NCBI GenBank assembly: GCA_023461275.1
Contig: JAEYMI010000022.1
Span: 1-64,000 of the forward strand
Source: Actinomycetes bacterium
GTDB taxonomy: Bacteria > Actinomycetota > Actinomycetes > Mycobacteriales > Mycobacteriaceae
DNA: 64,000 nt
Direction of reading: 5' to 3'
The translations under genes were made by a program, and so were the position numbers. The notes under the pieces are model-generated. The model did no database searches and was not told the DNA's origin. It was given only the letters and a program-made list of their open reading frames with translations. This document shows, piece by piece, positions 28,788-36,721 of the stretch. Numbering within the stretch: position 1 is the stretch's first letter; every line of letters begins with the position of its first letter.

Positions 28788-30529
28788 CGACGGATCATCA
28801 TCAGGGGCAACCGGATCAGCCCGCCGACACCGGATCGTCGGATGGGACGCAGCACCGCAGACAGCACACCGGCCCCGACCGAGGGCGCATCAGCACCGGC
28901 CAGTGCGACCGGTGCGTAGATGTAGGTCGGCTCGCCCCGACCGCGCAGCACCCGACTCCCCAGTGTCCGCCACAGCGTCGCCTCCTCGTCGGCGGCTGCC
29001 TCGATCGCCACCCCACTGGCCAGCACCGGTACCGTCGCGGCCTTGGCCATCTCCGAGAGCCGCGCGCACTCGTTCACCGGATCACCGATCACGGTGTACT
29101 CGTAGCGCCGCTCGGCCCCGATGTTGCCGGCGAAGGTCGCGCCGTAAGCGACGCCGATCCCCCATTTGATGGGCAACTCACCGGACAACCGCTCGGCCAG
29201 TTGTCGGGCGGCGGCCAGCGCGGCGGCCGCCGGGTCGTCGAGTTCGACGGGCGCACCGAAGACCGCAAGTGCGGCATCACCTTCGAACTTGTTGACGAAG
29301 CCGCAGTGCTTGTCGACGACGTCGGCGACGATGGTGAAGAACTCGTTGAGCAGATCGGCGGTGGCGTTCGGATCCTGCTGGGCGGCAAGGCTGGTCGATC
29401 CGATGATGTCGACGAAGAGCACTCCGACATCGGCGTTGGTGCCGCGCATCCCAGCACCGTGCTCGAGCGCTTGCGCGGCGACGGTGTCTCCCACGTGGCG
29501 CGCGAACAGCTCGCGCATCCGTTCGCGTTCCTCCAGCCCGGACACCATCTCGTTGAATCCATGTTGCAGCACACCGAGTTCCGACGAGTCGTAGACCGAT
29601 ACGCGAACCGAGAGGTCACCCTCGTCGACGTTGTTGACCGCTCGGCTGAGGTCGTTGAGCGGATCGGCAATCGCCTTGCCCACCAAGGCAACCACGCGTG
29701 CGCCGGCGAACAGGCCGACGAGCGCGAGGACCACCGTGGTCCAGTCCACCGAGCTGTGCGCGTTGGGCAGCAGGCCCACCCACCGGCCGGCGTTGACGAA
29801 CAGCAGGCCGAACATCGGAATGCCGGAGCTGACCACCCACACCGCGAGCATCCGGCCGTGCACCCCGTGCACCACGTGTTGTGCCGGGAAGTCGCGCAGG
29901 GCCACCACCGTCAGCGGTCGGGCGGCACGTTCGGCGAACAAATAGGTCAGGCACGCAACCGAACCCGCGGCCAACGCGAAAGCGACCGAGATCGCCAGAA
30001 AGATGGTCCAGGTCCGACGATCGGCGAACACGAAGTACATGCCGACACCGACCGCCCAGGCGACCAACGTGGCGTACACCTGATGACGCGGGATGCGTTG
30101 CACCGCACGGCGTCGGTCGTGATCAGCGGGCTTTCCGAGAACGAACCAGTCCAGTTGCGGCCTGAGCACCGCCAGCCCAAGCGCCACATTGAGGACCGCA
30201 CCCAGCGCGATGGCCAGCACTACGGCCCCGAAGTCCAGCGGCCCGTCGGCGTCGAAGGTGAGCTGCCCGCCGTTGAAGGCCAACTGAACCAATAGGTAGG
30301 TTTCGGCGCCGACGCTGAGGTTGGTGGCGCCCAACGCGAGCACGGCCGCCACTGTCGCGCGTCGGGCCATCCGCGCCCGCGTGCCGGGATGCAGCGCGAT
30401 GAGCTGCCCCAACGACGACGGCCGGTGACGCCCCCACAGCCATCTCGAGACCATGTCGGCGGCCAGGAACCGGGACACCAGTTCGGCCGAGCGGTCTGTC
30501 ATTGCTCCGCCCGGGTGCACTCGTCCCAT
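28784..30529 (-). CDS. Membrane adenylate cyclase (6TM-HAMP-class III cyclase)
   Basis: 581 residues from ATG 30529, chosen for an AGGAG 7 bases upstream; ATG 30502 has a poorer site, and the open extension beyond 30529 is repeat sequence. Six membrane helices (about 40-270), a HAMP linker (about 290-345) and a class III cyclase domain (about 375-545) with the metal Asp in FVDIIGST, NKFEGD and IGDPVNECAR. This is the architecture of mycobacterial Rv1318c-Rv1320c/Rv3645. It makes cAMP at the inner membrane; the membrane part may sense lipids. The stop lies within a 21-bp tandem repeat. Confidence 0.9.
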   Translation of the reverse strand: MGRVHPGGAMTDRSAELVSRFLAADMVSRWLWGRHRPSSLGQLIALHPGTRARMARRATVAAVLALGATNLSVGAETYLLVQLAFNGGQLTFDADGPLDFGAVVLAIALGAVLNVALGLAVLRPQLDWFVLGKPADHDRRRAVQRIPRHQVYATLVAWAVGVGMYFVFADRRTWTIFLAISVAFALAAGSVACLTYLFAERAARPLTVVALRDFPAQHVVHGVHGRMLAVWVVSSGIPMFGLLFVNAGRWVGLLPNAHSSVDWTTVVLALVGLFAGARVVALVGKAIADPLNDLSRAVNNVDEGDLSVRVSVYDSSELGVLQHGFNEMVSGLEERERMRELFARHVGDTVAAQALEHGAGMRGTNADVGVLFVDIIGSTSLAAQQDPNATADLLNEFFTIVADVVDKHCGFVNKFEGDAALAVFGAPVELDDPAAAALAAARQLAERLSGELPIKWGIGVAYGATFAGNIGAERRYEYTVIGDPVNECARLSEMAKAATVPVLASGVAIEAAADEEATLWRTLGSRVLRGRGEPTYIYAPVALAGADAPSVGAGVLSAVLRPIRRSGVGGLIRLPLMMIRR

Positions 30530-30616
30530 GTCCGACTCCTGCCGTCCGGTGAGACCACAGTACCCACAACGGAGGGCCCGATGAACAGCCACGACGAACC
30601 GCACTGGTCGTCGAAA

Positions 30617-30670
30617 CAGCACTGAGCCACTGAACAGCACTGAGCCTGGAAACAGCACTGAGCCGGTGAA
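30617..30670. repeat. 18-bp tandem repeat, three units
   Basis: CAGCACTGAGCC at 30617, 30635 and 30653, 18 bases apart. The last unit runs into the hairpin at 30656-30693. It lies between the cyclase start and the YceI stop. Confidence 0.75.
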
Positions 30671-30693
30671 CACGAATGCTCACCGGCTCAGTG
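30656..30693 (-). terminator. Hairpin terminator after the YceI gene
   Basis: CACTGAGCCGGTGA (from 30656) pairs perfectly with TCACCGGCTCAGTG (to 30693), a 14-bp stem with a 10-base loop, 34 bases beyond the YceI stop. Confidence 0.7.
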
Positions 30694-30726
30694 GGTGTTG
30701 AGGCAGGTCGCCCGGAGGCGCTGTGA

Positions 30727-31275
30727 TCAGGCCTGCTTGAGGGCCTCGATCTCCAGGGTGATGGTGACCTTGTCGCCGACGACGACGCCGCCACCCTCGA
30801 GCGGCATCTCGATGTCGATGCCGAACTCCTTGCGGCTGATGACGGTGCTGGCCTCGAAGCCCGCGACCTCGCCGTGGCCCATGCCCGGGTTCACGCCGTT
30901 GAATTCCAGAGCCAGCTCGACGGGCTTGGTGACGCCCTTGAGGGTGAAGTCACCGGTCAGCACGTAGTCGTCGCCCTTGGGAGCCACCGAGGTGGAGACG
31001 AAGGTGGCGGTCGGGTACTTCTCGGCGTCGAAGAAGTCGGCGGACTTGACGTGGCCGTCGCGCTGCTCGTTGCCGGTGGTCAGCGAGGTGACGTCGATCT
31101 CGGCGTTCACCGCGGGGGTGCCGTCTTCGGCGACGGTGATGGTGCCGCTGAAGGTGTCGAACTTGCCGCGGACCTTGCTGACCATGAGGTGCTTGACGGA
31201 GAAGCCGACTGTCGAGTGGGCGGCGTCGATGGTCCAGGTGCCGGCGGCGATCGGGGCGGTGACTGCAGTGGTCAT
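30727..31275 (-). CDS. YceI-family lipid/isoprenoid-binding protein
   Basis: 182 residues from ATG 31275 with AAGGAG 7 bases upstream. GTWTIDAAHSTVGFSVKHLMVSKVRGKF and GDFTLKGVTKPVEL are family signatures of the YceI lipocalin-like barrel, which binds long isoprenoids. No signal peptide is present, so this copy is probably cytoplasmic. Followed by its own hairpin terminator. Confidence 0.9.
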   Translation of the reverse strand: MTTAVTAPIAAGTWTIDAAHSTVGFSVKHLMVSKVRGKFDTFSGTITVAEDGTPAVNAEIDVTSLTTGNEQRDGHVKSADFFDAEKYPTATFVSTSVAPKGDDYVLTGDFTLKGVTKPVELALEFNGVNPGMGHGEVAGFEASTVISRKEFGIDIEMPLEGGGVVVGDKVTITLEIEALKQA

Positions 31276-31422
31276 GGAAGTACTCCTTGGAATGTTGTCT
31301 CGTCGTCGGCGGTGTCGTCGACGTAGGTTCTTCGGGTCGCGTGGGCCCTTGCGACCCAACAGTACTCTAAACGGACCATGGTCCGATTGCATTCCCCGGG
31401 TTCCGAAATTTTTTTCCTAGAG

Positions 31423-32025
31423 TCAGCGCCAGGCGAATACCGGCTGCTCAAGGTCGTCGACCCGGGTATTTCGTCGGCGCAAGACCACCTCGGTGAACTG
31501 ATAGATGACCGCCGCGGTCGGTGCGTGGATCAGATCCCCGACGATCGGCAGCTGTATCACCGGGCGCTCGGATTGCGGGATGGTCAGGAATCGCGGTTCG
31601 ACGAGGAGCTCGTCGAGGGTGACGAAGAACAGCCGCGCGACCTCGTCGGGGTTGGGGGTGGGCTCGGTGTCGTCGTCGGACCAGCAGACCACCGGCGTGA
31701 TCACGAATCCCGAGCGTGTCGGATAGTCGTCGAGGAGGCCGACGACCGCGTCCGGGCGCAGGGCGATGCCGATCTCCTCGTGCAGTTCGCGCAGCGCTGC
31801 GGTCGGCTCATTCTCGCCGTCGTCGAGACGGCCGCCGGGCAGAGCGTACTGAGCGGCGTGGTGTCGCATCGTCGACGGTCGTTTCATCAGCCAGATGCCC
31901 TGGTTGCCGTCGCGTTCGGAGATCACCACGGCCACCGCGGCGGCTCGGGCGTCGGCCTGCACGGCCCGACGTCGGGGGAAGGCGTCGAGTGCCGAGACGA
32001 CGTCGGCGCGATCGATGCGGGTCAC
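31423..32025 (-). CDS. NUDIX hydrolase, CoA-pyrophosphatase-like
   Basis: 200 residues. The Nudix box (GRLDDGENEPTAALRELHEEIGI) is complete. Just before it, LMKRPSTMRHHAAQYALPGG resembles the NuCoA motif (LLTxRxxxxRxHxGQxxFPGG) of NudL-like enzymes that cleave CoA to phosphopantetheine and ADP. The start overlaps the stop of the upstream membrane-protein gene by four bases, so the two are coupled. Confidence 0.82.
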   Translation of the reverse strand: MTRIDRADVVSALDAFPRRRAVQADARAAAVAVVISERDGNQGIWLMKRPSTMRHHAAQYALPGGRLDDGENEPTAALRELHEEIGIALRPDAVVGLLDDYPTRSGFVITPVVCWSDDDTEPTPNPDEVARLFFVTLDELLVEPRFLTIPQSERPVIQLPIVGDLIHAPTAAVIYQFTEVVLRRRNTRVDDLEQPVFAWR

Positions 32026-33123
32026 AACCTCAGTTCATCACGTTGGGCGCTCCCGGTGGCCTGCGCGGCGGCGAGGTTGAGGTGATAGGAGATGACGGCG
32101 AGCGCAGACAGGCCCACCGCCAGGTTCCACAGCGCGCCGAAACCTTCGAGCGCGAAGTCGACGAGCGCGTTGGACATGGTGAACACCAGTGCCGCGAGCC
32201 GCAAAGACCGCATCGGCCACAGCTTGGTGGTCCGACGTCGGGCGATCATGGCCGGCAGCGCCAACGCCGCGGTGATGATGCCGCTGACGAACAGGATCCA
32301 CGCCGCCTTCTCGTTGCGGCTGATCTCGAGGTAGATCTCCACCTCGCCGAGATCGCGGTTGCGCAGTGCCCAACCGAGCGCCCCGATGACGACCGTGAGC
32401 AGCGAGCTCAGCGCCAGCATCCACCCGAAGAAGTTGGCCCACCACGGGCTGCGCAGGAATCCCGGGATCAGTGCCGCGCCACGGTGCCGCAAGGCCATCA
32501 GCCGGTCGGGGGTGTCGACGCTGGCGTCGAGCATGGTGGCGATGGTGGTGATGACCGTGGAATCGGCGCCGCGGTCGCCGGCGAAGGAAAGGAATTCATG
32601 CGCCTGTTGCCGACGACGCTTCGGAAGTCCGTGTGCCACACCGTCTGCGGCGATCGACGCGGCGTTGGCAAGCGCCTCGGCGACGGTCGGGGCACGGAAA
32701 TCGCGAACGACACGGGCGATGATCAGGATCAGCACGACGAGCAGATACATGATCTCCGCCGACGGCCCGTAGAAATAGTCGTTGTCCTTGGTGACGAACT
32801 TGCCGACCTCGTCGAGAAAGAGCCCGAAACCGATGCCGCCCAACACAATTGAGGTGATGCGCATCGTCGGGCCGAGGAACAGCCAGCCGAAGACCAGCGC
32901 CAGCATCATCAACGCGCCACCCCACAGCGCGTGCGCGATATGCAGAGTGCCGCCGCCGATCTGCGGGTAGCCGGTCAGCCGTAGGTAGGCGCGGGGTCAC
33001 CAGGATGGTGCCGATCGCGAAGATGAGGAACCACTCGACGGCCGCGGTCCCGTGGATGCTGCGGATGACGACGGCGGTCGTGCGCGGGTGCGTCGTGGGT
33101 GGGGTCGTCGTGCGTGGGGTCAC
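32022..33123 (-). pseudogene. Multi-pass membrane protein, disrupted by a one-base frameshift
   Basis: Two overlapping frames together give one membrane protein of about 365 residues. The N-terminal part (start near 33123) reads GTAAVEWFLIFAIGTILVT; it then shifts to the frame giving AYLRLTGYPQIGGG, which continues to 32022 with helices and LDEVGKFVTKDNDYFYGPSAE. The break is a run of four G on the plus strand (32993-32996); three would restore the frame. This is either a sequencing or assembly error or a young pseudogene. No family name recognised. Coupled to the NUDIX gene. Confidence 0.8.
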
Positions 33124-33205
33124 GTGTGGATTATGGATCGTGAATCGGACATTGTGCGTCGACTTCGTCGATCCCGGGGGTTGAGGCCTGAGGTCGGGGG
33201 CGGGC

Positions 33206-33258
33206 GCTGGTTCCCGCGAACATGACTACGGTCGCGGGAAAGAGTTGAGGTCGCGGGA
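33206..33258. repeat. 53-bp direct repeat, copy 1
   Basis: Starts GCTGGTTCCCGCGAACATGA and matches the copy at 33873-33925 at 52 of 53 positions. Contains an inner inverted repeat TTCCCGCGA.../...TCGCGGGAA. Confidence 0.9.
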
Positions 33259-33481
33259 ACCTTCTCGCTGCGCGTCGCGCGCAACAACGGGCAGGTTGTC
33301 GGGCGGGTTCCCCACCGCCTCGATGAATGCATGACGTCTGAGGCAGCTATACCCGCGTCCACGTACAGATGAGGTGCCCGGTCCGACGGATTCGAGCGTC
33401 GGGGGAAGGCATTCGCAAGGTCCTCGACCGCAATCAGCCACCGGCGTTAAAGCGAGAATAGAACGTGCCAGAAATCAATAG

Positions 33482-33520
33482 AAAGAGCCACCGGCCGAAT
33501 ACTTCGGTCGGTGGCTCTTT
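33482..33520 (-). terminator. Rho-independent terminator of the peptide gene
   Basis: AAAGAGCCACCGGCCGAA (33482-33499), loop TAC, TTCGGTCGGTGGCTCTTT (33503-33520): an 18-bp stem with one G-U pair, with T-rich sequence on both sides. Its proximal arm is 17 bases beyond the stop of the 23-codon gene. Confidence 0.85.
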
Positions 33521-33536
33521 TATTGTCGCTCTGCAA

Positions 33537-33608
33537 TCAGAGGCTTCCGATTCCGGTGAGGATGACGGTGAGGAACTCGTTGATGGCGGCGAAGATGTCA
33601 TGAATCAT
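33537..33608 (-). CDS. 23-residue amphipathic peptide
   Basis: Reads MIHDIFAAINEFLTVILTGI plus GSL. ATG at 33608 is preceded by GGAGGG at a spacing of 8, an extended -10 lies about 52 bases upstream, and a strong terminator follows. The peptide has no signal sequence, two acidic residues, no lysine or arginine, and would form an amphipathic helix. This resembles in style the tiny alpha-helical outer-membrane porins (PorA/PorH) of Corynebacterium and the modulin-type peptides of staphylococci, but no homology is claimed. The gene lies between two 53-bp direct repeats in AT-richer DNA. Confidence 0.65.
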   Translation of the reverse strand: MIHDIFAAINEFLTVILTGIGSL

Positions 33609-33659
33609 GGTAATGCCCTCCGTGAGTTGATTTTTCGCGTGATGTAGTCGCGCGACCGC

Positions 33660-33668
33660 AGCCTAACA
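33660..33668 (-). promoter_or_regulatory. Extended -10 promoter of the peptide gene
   Basis: On the minus strand TGTTAGGCT, an extended -10 (TGN plus TANNNT). Transcription would start near 33653, giving a leader of about 45 bases to the ATG at 33608. No good -35, as is usual for extended -10 promoters. Confidence 0.5.
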
Positions 33669-33872
33669 GAACGTCGAGAAAAGATCACTCCAGCCTTTAC
33701 ACCGCACGATATGGTTAATCGATCGTGAATTTCGAGGGAATATCCACCTGCCATTGTTTCAACATTAATATCGGACATAGGTGACTAAATCACCCACGAA
33801 CTGCGCACTACAGCGAGCTCGCGGGGGGTTCGCCGGCGTTCGCGATGGTCGGGCCATGTTCCCGCGACCTCA

Positions 33873-33925
33873 GCTGGTTCCCGCGAACATGACTACGGTC
33901 GCGGGAAAGAGTTGAGATCGCGGGA
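33873..33925. repeat. 53-bp direct repeat, copy 2
   Basis: Second copy of the repeat at 33206-33258, with one A-for-G change. The two copies enclose 614 bases containing the small peptide gene. Confidence 0.9.
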
Positions 33926-33965
33926 GTTTTCCCGGCGGCAGCTCGCAGGCGAACCCACAGCGCGA

Positions 33966-34559
33966 TCAACGCACTTCGATGGCCATCCGCAGCAATTCGG
34001 CAACCTGCTCGGCACGCTCGGGCGCCGACGCCCGACCGGTCTGGACCATGGCGATCAACAACCCCAGCAAAATCGATTCCAGGGCACCTGCGACGCGATC
34101 GCGATCGATGTCCGTCCGCACCCGGCCGATCTCCTGGCCCTTACGCAACGACACCTCGAGCTCGGATCGAAGTCTCGTGGACACCTCACCCGTCGCCAAT
34201 CGCGGCAACAGTTCGGGTTCGTTGCCGCAGAGCACGCGCATCACCAACGGGTAGTCCACCATCCGGGTCGCGAATTCGGACATGATCGCCAGCCAGTAGC
34301 CGTCCCCTATCGGCTGCGCTTCGCCCGCGAACACGGCATCTGCGAGGAGCCCCGCCTGCCGGTCGTAGGCGGCGACGAAGAGCTGTTCCTTGTTCGCGAA
34401 GTGGAAGTAGACCGCGGATGGGCTGATCGATAGATCGCGAGCCACCGCCGATACGGACGTCTGGCGAAAGCCATGTTCGGCGAACGCAGCTGCTGCGGCG
34501 TCGAGAATCAGGTCGCGCGTCGACCCGCTCGCCCCCGCATCGGTTCGCCCGGTAGCCAT
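33966..34559 (-). CDS. TetR-family transcriptional regulator
   Basis: 197 residues from ATG 34559 (frame open to 34604). Helix-turn-helix at about 15-60 with TSVSAVARDLSISPSAVYFHFANKEQLF. Divergent from the arylsulfotransferase-like gene at 34642; the 82-base gap carries a CTGAAT-C-ATTCAG inverted repeat, its likely operator. Confidence 0.85.
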   Translation of the reverse strand: MATGRTDAGASGSTRDLILDAAAAAFAEHGFRQTSVSAVARDLSISPSAVYFHFANKEQLFVAAYDRQAGLLADAVFAGEAQPIGDGYWLAIMSEFATRMVDYPLVMRVLCGNEPELLPRLATGEVSTRLRSELEVSLRKGQEIGRVRTDIDRDRVAGALESILLGLLIAMVQTGRASAPERAEQVAELLRMAIEVR

Positions 34560-34626
34560 CTGGCCAGCGTAACGGTGCAATGTCCGAATCACGGCGAGCC
34601 CCACGCTTGCACAACTGAACGATCTG

Positions 34627-34639
34627 CTGAATCATTCAG
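34627..34639. promoter_or_regulatory. Probable TetR operator
   Basis: Inverted repeat CTGAATCATTCAG ending 2 bases before the ATG at 34642, so a bound repressor would block translation initiation or early transcription of that gene. Confidence 0.5.
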
Positions 34640-34641
34640 TC

Positions 34642-35868
34642 ATGCTTCATCGCCTTCGCGCGTCGTACCTGCTCAAGCCGCGCCTGCTCTTGGCGCCACT
34701 CGTCGCGATATCCGTCATCGCAGCGTCGATAGTGCTGCCCGGCACCCTCGCCCAGGCCGAACCACGACTGCCCACCCTGCCCTTCGGGGCACCGCACGTC
34801 ACGGTGAACGTCAACAAACCGGGCGCGCCCGGCTACGTCTTCTACACCACCGGAATCGCTGCGGCACTACCACTTCCGATCTCCGTCCCCGGTATCACGA
34901 CAACCAACGACGCCGCCGTCATCGCCGACAAGAGCGGTCGCGTCGTCTGGCGCTATGTTCCGCCCGCCGGTGACACCGTCGCGAACTTTCGCACCCAGAT
35001 GTTCAACGGCCGCAAGGTGTTGACCTGGTGGCAGGGTGCCGGCGCCAACGGCCACGGCTCCGGTGTCGACTACATCGCCGATACTCGCGGACACGTGATC
35101 AAGACCCTGACACCGGGTAACGGGCTGGCGTCTGACGTGCACGAGTTCCGACTCACACCGGATGGCCGGGCCCTCATCACGTCGTACGTGCCGGTCACCG
35201 CAGACCTCACCTCAGTCGGCGGACCCAAGAACGGCACCATGCTCAATTGCGTTGCGTCCGTGATCGATGCGAACTCGGGCCGCGTCCTGATGCATTGGTC
35301 GGCGATGGATCACATCCCCGTCACCGACACGTCGATGCGGTACACGGGCCTGCCGGGTTTGGCGACCTTCGACCCGTTCCACATGAACTCCATCGCCCTC
35401 GACCCGTCGGGCAATCTGCTCATCTCGTTCCGAAACCTCAACGCGCTCTACAACATCGACGCGGTCAGCGGCGCTGTCAACTGGCGACTCGGCGGCAAAC
35501 GCTCGACGATCCGCGTGGCACCGGGCGCCGAATTCTTCGGCCAGCACGACGCCGAATACGCGAATCCGACGACGATCCGCCTCTTCGACAACAACATCAA
35601 TGTCAGCAACCAGCTCGGCGACTCCAGCATCAAATGGATTCACATCGACCCGACGCACTCGGCCGCGACACTGGTCCGCAGCCAACGACACCCGGCCGGC
35701 CTGGCCACCGCAGCCATGGGCAACGCGCGGGCGCTTCCCAACGGCAACACCTTCGGCGGCTGGGGCACCTCGCCGCACATCTCCGAGTTCTCGCCGTCGG
35801 GTGAATTGATCTACGACGCAACGCTTCCCGTGGGCACCTACCGCGCCTACCTGGATACGCTGCCGTAA
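34642..35868 (+). CDS. Secreted arylsulfotransferase (ASST)-like protein
   Basis: 408 residues. Signal peptide with a long hydrophobic stretch (about 15-38) ending TLAQAEP. The repeated motifs (SGRVVWRYVP, SDVHEFRLTPDG, FHMNSIALDPSGNLLISFRNLNALYNID, GNTFGGWG) match the beta-propeller of the Arylsulfotran_2 group, with a conserved His in DVHEF and in QHDAEY. Bacterial ASSTs move sulfate between phenols; activity here is inferred. Regulated by the divergent TetR. A bidirectional terminator follows. Confidence 0.8.
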   Translation: MLHRLRASYLLKPRLLLAPLVAISVIAASIVLPGTLAQAEPRLPTLPFGAPHVTVNVNKPGAPGYVFYTTGIAAALPLPISVPGITTTNDAAVIADKSGRVVWRYVPPAGDTVANFRTQMFNGRKVLTWWQGAGANGHGSGVDYIADTRGHVIKTLTPGNGLASDVHEFRLTPDGRALITSYVPVTADLTSVGGPKNGTMLNCVASVIDANSGRVLMHWSAMDHIPVTDTSMRYTGLPGLATFDPFHMNSIALDPSGNLLISFRNLNALYNIDAVSGAVNWRLGGKRSTIRVAPGAEFFGQHDAEYANPTTIRLFDNNINVSNQLGDSSIKWIHIDPTHSAATLVRSQRHPAGLATAAMGNARALPNGNTFGGWGTSPHISEFSPSGELIYDATLPVGTYRAYLDTLP

Positions 35869-35905
35869 CCGTCCTGGCGTGGCGTGAATCCGGCGCCACA
35901 ACGAG

Positions 35906-35932
35906 AAAAACCACCTGTCACCAGGTGGTTTT
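35906..35932. terminator. Bidirectional terminator
   Basis: AAAACCACCTG...CAGGTGGTTTT, perfect stem with A and T tracts on the two sides, between the arylsulfotransferase gene and the minus-strand tRNA-Phe. Confidence 0.9.
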
Positions 35933-35939
35933 CTACAAG

Positions 35940-36013
35940 TGGCCAGAGTCGGGATCGAACCGACGACCTTCCGCTTTTCAGGCGGACGCTCGTACCAACT
36001 GAGCTACCTGGCC
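35940..36013 (-). tRNA. tRNA-Phe (GAA)
   Basis: On the minus strand GGCCAGG acceptor, D arm GCTCAGTTGGTACGAGC, anticodon stem TCCGC/GCGGA around CTGAAAA (anticodon GAA), T arm with TTCGATC. No encoded CCA. A terminator lies immediately downstream. Confidence 0.95.
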
Positions 36014-36060
36014 GGGAAGGTCCGGTGACAATACCGGAACCCTTGGCAACAAACATGTTG

Positions 36061-36134
36061 CGACCCTGACGGGACTCGAACCCGCGACCTCCGCCGTGAC
36101 AGGGCGGCGCGCTAACCAACTGCGCCACAGGGCC
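36061..36134 (-). tRNA. tRNA-Asp (GTC)
   Basis: Minus strand: GGCCCTG acceptor, anticodon loop CTGTCAC (anticodon GTC), T arm GCGGGTTCGAGTCCCGT, discriminator G. It lies 47 bases upstream of tRNA-Phe; probably one transcript. Confidence 0.95.
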
Positions 36135-36170
36135 TTGTTCAGTTATCTGCCCCCACGTAGCGGGCAGGCG

Positions 36171-36243
36171 TACCCCCTACGGGATTCGAACCCGCGCTAC
36201 CGCCTTGAAAGGGCGGCGTCCTAGGCCGCTAGACGAAGGGGGC
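36171..36243 (-). tRNA. tRNA-Glu (TTC)
   Basis: Minus strand: GCCCCCT acceptor, GTCTAGCGGCCTAGGAC D arm, anticodon loop CTTTCAA (anticodon TTC), T arm GCGGGTTCGAATCCCGT. First gene of the Glu-Asp-Phe cluster. The 274 bases between it and tRNA-Lys hold the divergent promoters and no gene. Confidence 0.95.
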
Positions 36244-36517
36244 CGGTGTTCTCCGTTGGGAGCCGACTTAGCTTAGGACACGCCGTGAACAATACACAAA
36301 TCGCTAGGTCAACGACCCTTTTGCGCAGGTGGGGAGGCGATCGGGCAGACGCGTGACGACCGGTCGCCAAGCTCGGAGCGCACCTGGCACTCACCGACAT
36401 AGCTCCGACGACGCGGATCCGACGGCACAGGTCCGACGCCGCGACGGGCCACCTCGCGTCGACGACCGTGCAACGGGTTGTAAACTTCATGGCGCTCCGC
36501 TCCACCGGAGCAACCCA

Positions 36518-36593
36518 GCCCCTTTAGCTCAGTTGGTAGAGCTACGGACTTTTAATCCGCAGGTCCTCGGTTCGAGCCCGAGAGGGGGCACCA
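36518..36593 (+). tRNA. tRNA-Lys (TTT), integration site of a small island
   Basis: GCCCCTT acceptor, anticodon loop CTTTTAA (anticodon TTT), T arm TCGGTTCGAGCCCGA, and an encoded CCA at 36591-36593. A terminator follows. The last 17 bases from the T arm on (36578-36594) are repeated exactly at 39305-39321. Confidence 0.96.
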
Positions 36594-36595
36594 CA

Positions 36596-36620
36596 AACCG
36601 CCTGGCAACGGGCGGTTTTT
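36596..36620 (+). terminator. Terminator of tRNA-Lys
   Basis: AACCGCC-TGGCAACG-GGCGGTT followed by a T run, 3 bases after the encoded CCA. Confidence 0.85.
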
Positions 36621-36721
36621 GCGTTTGCGACCCCTGTTACACACGTAGCAACCCGGCATTGCCCCGGCACCCGGGGGGCGCCGCGCCGGGTTTGTCGGTA
36701 TCGATCTCTAGGATGTACTTC

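Larger units (their letters stand above)
33124..33536. other. Intergenic region before the small peptide gene
   Basis: 413 bases without a convincing gene. It holds the first 53-bp direct repeat (33206-33258) and, at 33482-33520, the terminator of the peptide gene. A 60-codon plus-strand frame at 33465-33647 runs through the terminator and is not believed. Confidence 0.6.
33609..33965. other. AT-richer upstream region of the peptide gene
   Basis: 357 bases. It holds the leader and promoter of the peptide gene, a stretch of low GC near 33,710-33,790 unlike the surroundings, and the second 53-bp repeat (33873-33925) with an extra half-copy TTCCCGCGACCTCAG just before it. No further gene seen. 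Confidence 0.6.

Noticed and set aside
28739..30295. 518-codon plus-strand frame
   Set aside because: Antisense of the adenylate cyclase, with composition typical of shadows.
33465..33647. 60-codon plus-strand frame over the small peptide gene
   Set aside because: It runs through the terminator hairpin and has no ribosome site; the minus-strand gene explains the region.
36329..36721. N-terminal extension of the DUF4145 gene
   Set aside because: It would read through tRNA-Lys and its terminator.
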